Shown: piece by piece, positions 27,901 to 31,527 of the stretch
How the letters are laid out: every line of letters begins with the position of its first letter
Numbering within the stretch: the first letter of the stretch is position 1
Assembly: GCA_948528155.1 (NCBI GenBank)
Contig: CAOSZT010000009.1
Span: forward strand, 1 to 31,527
Direction: 5' to 3'
DNA: 31,527 bases
Source: an uncultured Clostridia bacterium
Lineage (GTDB): Bacteria > Bacillota > Clostridia > TANB77 > CAG-508
Position numbers and translations under genes: made by a program
The notes under the pieces: generated by a model
The model's input: only the letters and a program-made list of their open reading frames with translations
What the model was told of the DNA's origin: nothing
The model's database searches: none

Positions 27901-29270
27901 ATTAAATTTTCAACAATAACTTCTCCTCTTGAATTTGTTGTTAAAGTTTTATTATAAACAATATTACCATCTAAGTCTTTTGCTATAACACTAAATTCTA
28001 CACCCTCTACTGGTAAATTATAATTTTCTTCACTAACAGCTCTTAAAGTTACACTATATGGATCACAAATTTGAATTACTGGCATAAACTCTTTACCAAG
28101 AGTAAAAGTATCATTAATATCCTGTTCACTCTCATATGTTTGCATTTTATATGTTGCTGTAATATTATCACTTACACTTATATTATAAAATCTAGATTGA
28201 GCATCTATAAACTGATCTTCTCTTAAATTTAATCTAAATTTTACAGTCTTTGTTTCACCTCTTCTTATATTATCTATCTTCCACAAATATCCACTATCAT
28301 TTCTTGTTAATTCATTACCAGTAATAGTCCAAGCATCATTTTGTTTATTAACTTTTGTACCATTTATATAAACTGTAGTATCATCAAAATCAAAAAACTG
28401 TATCAATTCACTCTCAAATACATCAGTTAATTGTACATTTAATAAAGAAGAATTTACAATATTCGCAATCTTTTGAGCATTAAACTCTTCAAAAACAGTT
28501 TTTTGTTGTTCTGTAAAAGTACTATTATAAATCATTTGAAGTTTTCCAACAAGTGGTTTATTAGTATTCATATCAATATAACTATTACTTACAATATTAT
28601 CAACTAATATTGTAATAACTTTTATATCATTAGTAGCAGCCTGTTGAATTAGCTCTTTTACATTATCTGTTGAATCTGTAAATATTATAATATATTTATC
28701 AACATCTCCTGCTGTAAACTCATCTTTAGCAACACTTATTGTATCAGCAATATTATTTCCAGCACCTAATACTAAACCATTAATATCATTTGCAATAGTA
28801 TTTCCATTAGCAGTACTACAAACTACATTTCTTATGTTTCTTCCTGCATTATACAATTTTATAGTAGTTTTTAATGCCGTTGATTTATTACATTCAGTAC
28901 CTAATGTCCTAGCCAACTCCTGTGCTTTTGCTTTTATTAATGACTCCTCATCATTTATATCTATACTATAAGAAGAATCCACTATTAACGCAATCTCTTG
29001 AGCCTTTAACTCACTCATATTAGTAACATCCACTTGATAAGTTAAATTCTTCTGATCATAATATGGTTGATTATTATTATCTTTTAAAATACGTTTTTGA
29101 ATTTTTATTTCTGTATTATCATCACCATCTTGCTCTGTATCTTTTGCATCTACAACATCCAAAACATAATTTGGTGTATTGCCTGCATTTACAAATACAA
29201 AAATTCCAACTATTGCAACTAATATAACAAAAATAATTGCAAATCTAAATTTTTTAACAGTCTCTATCAT
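15924..29270 (-). CDS. Giant 4448-residue vWA / SpaA-repeat / dockerin surface protein
   Basis: The protein starts with a hydrophobic export segment (about 9-29). A von Willebrand A domain (about 91-280) has an intact metal-ion-dependent adhesion site, DSSYS (98-102), and a later TDS. A beta-rich stretch (281-400) leads into about 27 diverged SpaA/Cna-B-like modules (405-4160). These begin with patterns such as YDLIINKIDAANNKRI, and several keep the E-box form (YTIKETQQPTGY, YRELEAPEGY) that supports isopeptide bonds in known relatives. One InlB repeat (4163-4237), an expanded pre-dockerin module and a dockerin (about 4366-4440) follow. The first dockerin loop (DLTGGNILNSAD) lacks Ca ligands; the second (DIDMNGRINTSD) is canonical. 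No sorting signal is present. The architecture recalls pilin tip adhesins, but with dockerin attachment. GAAGGAG lies eight bases before ATG. It is the first gene of the cluster. Confidence 0.9.
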   Translation of the reverse strand: MIETVKKFRFAIIFVILVAIVGIFVFVNAGNTPNYVLDVVDAKDTEQDGDDNTEIKIQKRILKDNNNQPYYDQKNLTYQVDVTNMSELKAQEIALIVDSSYSIDINDEESLIKAKAQELARTLGTECNKSTALKTTIKLYNAGRNIRNVVCSTANGNTIANDINGLVLGAGNNIADTISVAKDEFTAGDVDKYIIIFTDSTDNVKELIQQAATNDIKVITILVDNIVSNSYIDMNTNKPLVGKLQMIYNSTFTEQQKTVFEEFNAQKIANIVNSSLLNVQLTDVFESELIQFFDFDDTTVYINGTKVNKQNDAWTITGNELTRNDSGYLWKIDNIRRGETKTVKFRLNLREDQFIDAQSRFYNISVSDNITATYKMQTYESEQDINDTFTLGKEFMPVIQICDPYSVTLRAVSEENYNLPVEGVEFSVIAKDLDGNIVYNKTLTTNSRGEVIVENLITSGIVHFEVKPNINQNGYDKTDDIEFDLTNDNGNNLDISGIDWEDKKEINNTKRNITLKIPINTRKFNIEINLEQLNNSNVTIGNTEFRLIQPKLNNKYEMQAKFGKTDANGKLIFAPTVMTKGGTYDYMLSQMDVQTGFVSLGNVTIRVEFDDNGNVLSVKSLHNDNVTAELRNPSHILVKAQNASEMDETFGLEIHLEDQDDRKIKIDGAKYDIELYKGPATAQPITFSNYITDDKGKILLDLPINTQFATLKIKQKEAKTGYDLDTETKVITIKRENGVVQSVQASYNEGSNTPVDAMAYPVENKVLVNLTNKMKAERNIVEVHLTDSDEKDIYVPNVDLQLINTTTKKVYTATTDIDGMARFQIDDQDQGSYVYTLKVVKNLPAIYNVIPDVNLSLRFDQNRHLEDVSDLWDDTSTQENPLYSLGYEDGDKVKVVDNVGFADYQTVLNLGAIVNDANTYWFEIQLTEENNSRVKIEGATYDIQITSGGVTRNLTGRKTDSAGKIRTRLLLGEEISVEVTQTNSDIKHKADGATKEILLRYINNTLEFVDTAITNTIISGNTVIYSHINALKGGNDVYLDLTINKEDAQSGGFVGGLPVRIYQESQGDNFVSVEKGGYDQNNVKYGSFIETSGESNSPIPFDQNGLLNVKTKTNSQGTIVLKDLRINNVPIPGEAQFVINVVEVDEVTGLDKEATLVKLKFTYRYNENKQIVELTNVESTVGNRLVKKDSKVLNGYASARGYESNVIITLFANYDDVGNLALDLNKLDINGNKIEDGAIYTARVIRPDGSSNLIPEIEVIDGEIELKGLMVTVGSHIELTEKEAPHGYAKNEATEILEVSNINKDGQITLRVLSNNYKIPRVNIKFENCEQTTAGMKTLYSVDLIDYELDTFKMKIVAIDSTTEKPVPGYSFEVTSDKGAKRKSDVTNQEGEVETLVGGNYKNETVTYNVSTNKAAQYYKDITAFTLKVPFDEDEYVDTTNNNIFDIQSDRLYGELADGKRWKIKQVNESNGSDIILEVYVEPDDPLEIEIQTYDGVSGSRITTEEFKYAVPESVNLSGEGELNASNNTTIKVGYVERNASKTYTIKTEVPDNYIGVPDQQLTINYDTNGNITANPAPEMPNASTFQILSRANKKIVLKNTVQPKQGIQIVNKDYFTGNNISGAEFEITTPDNEKIKTEIGLEGIVGLLGSKHGDAGAELEYGIHQTKPADGYATIPDFRIRVTYNNNRQISKVETINKDSDTWVNVSAILPSNSGHVGFNGNAKGIIKLEINSYYDFRVNIENVDRLNNNIKIAGTQYELTSTISDPKKGEATTNTDGIGIAHLDELKTDTTVVYTIKEKAPADDYQALEAGQIDVEVSFDSDGFVIPSSVRILQDHGDDYATVLGIDPPVEDTDKFTINLTVTSNPKFRINITNKDKWDNTKLLAGTKYKVTSDVGNSIAKDEEKETDGNGNIIIRVDGNTGGREVTYTIHEERPSLQYQSIEQDIEIKVIFEADGTIRDCILTKGKNTSISKVTNIVTTFDNFTINVDIESIQLLDFVINSKVWLEYKELTDADYPLVADDGTVYQAGDLYDKLTFVQNGQICEIKEVTSGSSGSTTTTQYFIRKTGNISTGFTYKISATEISSNTNLEVDKTGATDGNGQTIIGMDKALSNKTIRYTISEIKKPIGFKWLDFNILVEVSFDNDGKMIDKSWKIVADSEGNSANSFAKIVNVVIDDHEIYLDIISEYVDEFGISLSATDIYTQAPINKVQANAYLTTGENHVSDGTYDFGVINKEANKGDLSGLTPSQIEDREELAEKYRFLYTGADRDFDGQVDQADGLDYLSMGKYAGGAGNRVLRVALQNVPEPYQYYNNNTGSSQDFAILISVNFDDEGHITSASLITGKDAHTGWKADGHYVSVSVEGNSVISISLRFYPMLYTKLEATDMYTGDVLDSRIKMSTSRYREHFESNDDRIQLGYIGDSDMYIDPGNASTIHVSGAKYEIIGSHEYQRTAKAEASDGYDSRIFYLYEEAEPNASNQYYQRYRPRDYEDYNQSLIGIIQVFYNVDGTIKDAKVLSEHSSNNITKGFIELHWEDGYKLQIKVKYVPTTKMAATIVDKVSGTPLGNIELYPFNNGKIRYRYMRHDEGYETTSGNGQAGWTYWGANEAGTQNTYIIDTEFNSEEYNGYFLPGEIKIDVAYDDTGRIASAKVLSQNTFGDAANAETTWEDTTVNITIMLDRRFNLKIHKKDMYNSNENLKVQFEIKSSKSETVVVDSWQTTTVGRVHAGETVEYILSEVSTIDGYIPLKNIKMYVEFNTDGTVERAYVDPNYTQYFEEYRKAGVATGKNDINKTDLEVIVKNMPTLQINGELTDAFYNSLKLEGGTFTLKNNKGDSQSGGIVTDENGKFTTTIGQIYPNEEVEYTLKQTNIINNYQSNTNLDMVFVVKYNETGNIESYFVKSGEARFNIKPQIFNGKKYLNLDITNEPKYVNIGIVNTDENTEEGINDVTFKVIEKNRTYITQTGIDGEGTVANIVDNVQKANTDRRVVTYTISEITIPDTYRKIQDVVVDVIYNRDGSIYGYNIIENKSNVGVKVYSKGTDIEKLNGLPVHIKLDVKNDNRYDLIIKDKDTEFPDLGIEGTKYDVSINGVSQELPLTNELGETGKYKIDGSGTITIRIAENGVGTGYRADNTNDTTIVLEKGTGVYSLVLNSNSNPTKATVEVDESKGTVTVTFKNETKLELDLLKNDINTGEVLANAVFEITAQEKDARGNNIGVPKVVTQNGVNDITGADGKLHFDLGVTPQNTTIEYTIKETQQPTGYDPIEEIKVTAKFDMYGQLQELTDNSYRTETLVNSENKNGMIVIVGNGLVNPEYVVKVATEDSTTNKRINGAIFDIAVSKSDGTEIKKVENAVTQDITKGQYVVEKGVSILDSLTEAGEIIIDVDQKQPANGYELSAKTSGTVKVNVDYQAGTENLEAIIDITKIEDDGFDVKVDNTNREIIIILKNKSAVTLNIDKYYEVNEVKDSGTENKEIVKVEKPIEGAKFTITSEIQESKQIITTDLNKETKSTDEEGKTITGIGSPYAGKTVIYTLKETPAEGFEAIDDIVILVQYNTSGNIKYTEILSNEDVTEITEDGKGTKELSIKVKNIKKPNNAGYKVALRKHSIENGEYDYLIPGAKYQIIVNEEYGTQKIWEAVTNDDGVIESQVFTGYGRINVRYRELEAPEGYKLDSNEYELEFLRDKSTGYMSIITNNDAYSLDNDESIAYVDPKDELETGRYDLIINKIDAANNKRITSDDAIFNVSIFETQEIIEEQRDENGNIVYDNDGNPLYVTHKNLVEKVLGSIKTDSDGKAKLIATKMPEKDGKYKMKIYEAQAPEGYEAGEEGYFINVTFETDAMGTMKIVQPIENLSKDYIDVLKTDEQLIAINIKNKRKVAGLKDNEFAFDITKVDSETGNAIIDNIAVFKFNDTQYIETDEEYGKLQLPYMDMPKDSDFVNEDGTQKQTVERSYKLLEIRAPEGYIASTEPIDITIKFAKDSKGKVIIQDVKVIGEETIVATQKDNIISFNIENEEGTLVNNAERGKYTLNILKVDGETQEPITGHATFVVTLENGQKVTASTDENGNLQIKDINVPITVNKDLGPYNYTIEETKAASGYELLNGVINLEVTFKALEDPETGKPSGLYAVDTAVLRETTPAASITGHADGEINLKVENVLALRQVTYDANCEDTTLTDLPEPQEKIANQDLILDSTVPKRDEYVFIGWSKDPNATEPEYQPGATFTENENTTLYAVWEEKLYIRSENYKILNATVIPKGVIHQVVYDTDKTFEYNEGDRFIAGILPRIYQLGNAAVDKETKGGTFVDDLKNNLNTNAEIIKVTKKKANGDGVVEDVDVTEKELIGTGMTVEFIKGTQSVKLETVVPGDLTGGNILNSADGRWVDADRNLLSGNLGVKHEEIKNHGEAFEIALDIDMNGRINTSDYTVFKDVFNKDISKLKQKYTWLNR
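16791..28058 (-). repeat. Array of about 27 diverged SpaA/Cna-B-like modules
   Basis: Modules of about 90-190 residues recur with a common outline: a strand such as FRINITNKDKWDN, an A/GTKYxV strand, a DGxG turn, a YTIxE strand, a Pro/Gly-Tyr motif, then IDVEVSFDxDG. Sequence identity between copies is low and DNA repeats are not obvious, so the array is old, not recently amplified. Modules 13-16 (about residues 2060-2720) are larger and Tyr-rich. Confidence 0.75.
22428..22463 (-). other. EF-hand-like Ca-binding loop inside the SpaA array
   Basis: Residues 2270-2281 read DRDFDGQVDQAD. They have Asp at loop positions 1, 3, 5, 9 and 12, Gly at 6 and a hydrophobic residue at 8, which is the full EF-hand/dockerin loop pattern. 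It is followed by GLDYLSMGKY, similar to a dockerin helix, but no second loop is adjacent. Confidence 0.65.
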
Positions 29271-29306
29271 AGTTCATTCTCCTTCAAAAAAATTTCTCCT
29301 AATATC

Positions 29307-29335
29307 ACTATAAACATTTTATTTTTTGAAGTCAA
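29307..29335 (-). promoter_or_regulatory. Promoter of the giant-protein gene and cluster
   Basis: On the minus strand TTGACT (29330-29335), a 17-bp AT-rich spacer and TATAGT (29307-29312) lie about 37 nt before the ATG. It is the best promoter match in the 215-bp gap below comEA and probably drives the giant gene and, by read-through, the adaptor. Confidence 0.72.
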
Positions 29336-29485
29336 TAACACTATTTCTCTATTACACCAAAAACAATTTCATTATCTACGGAATAAAAGTATCCATTATG
29401 TAAAATACTTATAAATCTTTTTCATTACACTTCTATTACAAATTTCGACTTTGTTTCTTAAACACTTACGGCAGTCAAGATTTCA

Positions 29486-30136
29486 CTAAATTTTAATCAA
29501 ATCTTTAATTTTAGAAAATTTGCTTTCACCAATACCTCTAACCTTTTTAATATCTTCAATACTTTTAAATTTTCCATTATCTTTTCTATACTCTATAATC
29601 TTTACAGCAGTAGCTGGACCTACTCCAGGCAAACTCTCTAAATCTTTTTGAGAAGCAGTATTAATATTAACCTTATCATTTTTAGCACTATTAGTATTTT
29701 CAATACCACCATTATCTTTATACAAATTATCATTTACCTCTTCACTTATATCATTAACAATTTGACCCTTTTTAGGAATATATATTTTCATTCCATCTTC
29801 TAATAAACTCGCCAAATTAAGAAAACTAACATCAGCCTCTTCTGTTACACCACCAGCTAACTCTATACAATCTACAACTCTACTATCTTTTTCTAACTCA
29901 TACACACCCTCACTTTTTACTGCTCCTGTTATATAAACAACAATTTTATCATCACTTGTACTTGTATCTAAATAATTTTCTTCTAATTTATTAACATCTT
30001 CATATACATTTAACATATTTACATTACTATCAATCTGCAAAAACTCCTTCCTTTTAAAAAAGAACTTATAACAAACACTCACAATTATAACAAACAAAAC
30101 CATAACTATAACTGTTTTTTTACTAAACTTATCCAT
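29486..30136 (-). CDS. comEA: ComEA-like competence DNA-binding protein
   Basis: This 216-residue protein has an N-terminal membrane anchor (about 8-27), a spacer, an SLBB-like domain (about 64-122; VVYITGAVKSEGVYEL, VVDCIELAGGVTEEAD, DGMKIYIPKKGQ), a linker, and a C-terminal helix-hairpin-helix domain (about 155-216; VNINTASQKDLESLPGVG and KKVRGIGESKFSKI). This order is standard for ComEA, the membrane-bound double-stranded DNA receptor of transformation, which holds DNA outside the membrane for transport through ComEC. No comEC or comEB is adjacent in the window. GGAGG five bases before ATG supports the start. It is divergent from the carboxypeptidase gene. I saw no clear terminator in the gap towards the giant gene, so read-through into that gene is possible. 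Confidence 0.92.
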   Translation of the reverse strand: MDKFSKKTVIVMVLFVIIVSVCYKFFFKRKEFLQIDSNVNMLNVYEDVNKLEENYLDTSTSDDKIVVYITGAVKSEGVYELEKDSRVVDCIELAGGVTEEADVSFLNLASLLEDGMKIYIPKKGQIVNDISEEVNDNLYKDNGGIENTNSAKNDKVNINTASQKDLESLPGVGPATAVKIIEYRKDNGKFKSIEDIKKVRGIGESKFSKIKDLIKI

Positions 30137-30271
30137 ATATACCTCCTATAAATAATAAAAATTATATTAAAATTAACAAAAACTAAAATACCACAACAAT
30201 ACAACTAAAAATGAAAAAGAATATTTTATCCTAAATATCTAGTTCTAGTTTTAACAACATTTAAACTAATT

Positions 30272-30301
30272 TTGTAAAAAAATGCAAAAATATGTTATAA
30301 T
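30272..30301 (+). promoter_or_regulatory. Extended -10 promoter of the D-Ala-D-Ala carboxypeptidase gene
   Basis: TTGTAA (30272-30277), 18 bp, and TATAAT (30296-30301) preceded by TGT form an extended -10 element about 50 nt before the ATG. A second TATAAT at 30306-30311 lacks a good -35. Confidence 0.65.
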
Positions 30302-30352
30302 CTTGTATAATGAATACAAATATAAACAAAAATAAAACATAAAGGAGTTACA

Positions 30353-31527
30353 ATGAAAAATAAAAAAATTTTAACCATTTTAATAATTATAATAATTACT
30401 ATAAACCACTCTGTTAGTTTCAGCACATCAAAAATTCCAGAAATATCTGCCAAATCAGCAATTTTAATTGACAATTCAACAGAAAAAATTTTATATGCAA
30501 AAAACGAAACACAAAAAATGTATCCAGCAAGCACAACAAAAATACTAACAGCAATTTTAGCAATAGAAAATTGTAATCAAAATGATATCGTAACAGTACC
30601 ATATGAAGCAATTTCGACAATATCATCTGATTATTCGATTGCAGCACTACAAGCAGGAGAACAATTTACAGTTCGTGAATTAATACAAGTAATGTTAGTA
30701 CATTCTGCAAATGATGCAGCAAATGTCCTTGCATATCATATTTCTGGCTCAATTGAAAACTTTGCCAAATTAATGAACAAAAAAATCAAAAAACTAGGAT
30801 TAAAAAACACACATTTCACCAATCCAAGTGGAATGCACAATGAAAACCACTATACAACTGCTACAGACTTAGCAATTATAATGAAATATTGTATGAAAAA
30901 TGACATATTTAAGCAAATATCAGCACTAACAAATTGCAAAATTCCAGCCACTGACAAATACGAAGAAAGAAACTTTTACACAACAAATGAACTACTAGAC
31001 CCTACAAGCAGTAACTATTATAAATACGCAATTGCAGGAAAAACAGGATATACTTCACAAGCACAAAACTGCTTAGTATCTGTATCAAAAAAAGATGACC
31101 TAGAATTAATTTGTATAATATTATCAGCTGACACATCTACAGATAATTCAAGTAGTAAATTTATAGATACAAAAGCCATATTTGACTATGGATATTCTAA
31201 TTACACAATTTCAAAATTAAAAGAAAGAAATACAATTGAAAAACAAATTGAAATTATTAATGGAACTAAAGAAACAAAAAAACTAGATATTCTTGTTTTA
31301 AATGACATTTATGCTTTAGTATCACAAAAAGATTTAGAAAATGGTATATTACCTGAAATAAAACTTGAAAAAAATCTATTTGCACCTATATATGAAGGAC
31401 AAAAAATTGGTAAAATCATCTACACTATAGACAATTTAGAATACTCTTCTGACTTAATAGCAGCACATAATGTAGAAACCTCAAAAATACCAATATTCAT
31501 AATAAGATTTATATTAATAATATTAAT
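30353..31527 (+). CDS. D-alanyl-D-alanine carboxypeptidase (DacF-like PBP), 3' partial
   Basis: The frame is open from ATG at 30353 to the window end, 391 complete codons. The product is a serine-type carboxypeptidase that removes the terminal D-Ala from peptidoglycan stem peptides outside the membrane. It has a signal segment (about 6-24) and the three penicillin-binding catalytic motifs: STTK (Ser60, Lys63), SAN (118-120) and KTG (230-232). A C-terminal beta domain (PBP5_C-like, about 260-360) follows. The last visible residues (IPIFIIRFILIILI) are hydrophobic, probably the start of a C-terminal membrane anchor, as in DacF/PBP5 relatives. AAAGGAG six bases before ATG and an extended -10 promoter support the start. 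The stop codon lies beyond the window. Confidence 0.93.
   Translation, partial: MKNKKILTILIIIIITINHSVSFSTSKIPEISAKSAILIDNSTEKILYAKNETQKMYPASTTKILTAILAIENCNQNDIVTVPYEAISTISSDYSIAALQAGEQFTVRELIQVMLVHSANDAANVLAYHISGSIENFAKLMNKKIKKLGLKNTHFTNPSGMHNENHYTTATDLAIIMKYCMKNDIFKQISALTNCKIPATDKYEERNFYTTNELLDPTSSNYYKYAIAGKTGYTSQAQNCLVSVSKKDDLELICIILSADTSTDNSSSKFIDTKAIFDYGYSNYTISKLKERNTIEKQIEIINGTKETKKLDILVLNDIYALVSQKDLENGILPEIKLEKNLFAPIYEGQKIGKIIYTIDNLEYSSDLIAAHNVETSKIPIFIIRFILIIL

Noticed and set aside
30295..30647. Two minus-strand open frames of 75-79 codons at the start of the carboxypeptidase gene
   Set aside because: They lie antisense to the signal peptide and catalytic STTK region of a clear carboxypeptidase, have no ribosome binding sites, and show Leu/Phe-rich shadow composition.

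Overview
The window is very AT-rich DNA from a low-GC Gram-positive bacterium, most likely an anaerobic Clostridia-like Bacillota. The evidence is strong AGGAGG-type ribosome binding sites, a standard genetic code, a fermentative bifunctional AdhE, a wall-sorting signal, a ComEA, a RelQ-like alarmone synthetase and type I-like cohesin and dockerin modules. No gene is diagnostic of genus. No RNA genes, insertion sequences, phage genes or CRISPR arrays were seen.

Layout. (1) 25-1137: a small alarmone synthetase and a 60-residue orphan with its own promoter and terminator, both on the minus strand. (2) 1233-5295: a divergent pair of N-terminally anchored surface proteins. They share a ~115-residue N-terminal module but end in different repeats, GLUG repeats on the minus strand and a Gly-rich region on the plus strand. 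The Gly-rich gene carries a one-base frameshift at 4800. (3) 5352-8014: adhE with a near-consensus promoter; its 3' end shares a bidirectional hairpin with the Gly-rich gene. (4) 8136-29335: a ~21 kb minus-strand cluster of four surface genes, which dominates the window. (5) 29486-31527: comEA, and divergently a penicillin-binding-protein-type D-Ala-D-Ala carboxypeptidase cut by the window end.

The four-gene cluster, in transcription order, encodes: a 4448-residue protein (membrane signal, von Willebrand A domain with intact MIDAS, about 27 diverged SpaA/Cna-B-like modules, one InlB B-repeat, pre-dockerin module, dockerin); a 353-residue cohesin + pre-dockerin + dockerin adaptor; an 1836-residue protein (cohesin-like domain, about 17 InlB/Listeria-Bacteroides repeats, pre-dockerin module, dockerin); and a 256-residue cohesin protein ending in an LPKAG sorting signal. 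Only the last has a wall-sorting signal. The sequence therefore suggests that the large proteins are displayed by cohesin-dockerin contacts rather than each being sortase-linked. This would be a cellulosome-like scaffold without carbohydrate-active enzymes, carrying giant adhesin or pilin-like cargo.

The dockerin recognition positions divide the proteins into two groups (Pro-Thr in all four loops of the adaptor and InlB proteins; Ser-Ala and Thr-Ser in the giant), which suggests ordered assembly. Perfect hairpins without U-tracts lie 8 nt after the stop codons of the first two genes, and a candidate internal promoter precedes the third. Both could set subunit stoichiometry. The display model is inference; the domain calls are by eye.
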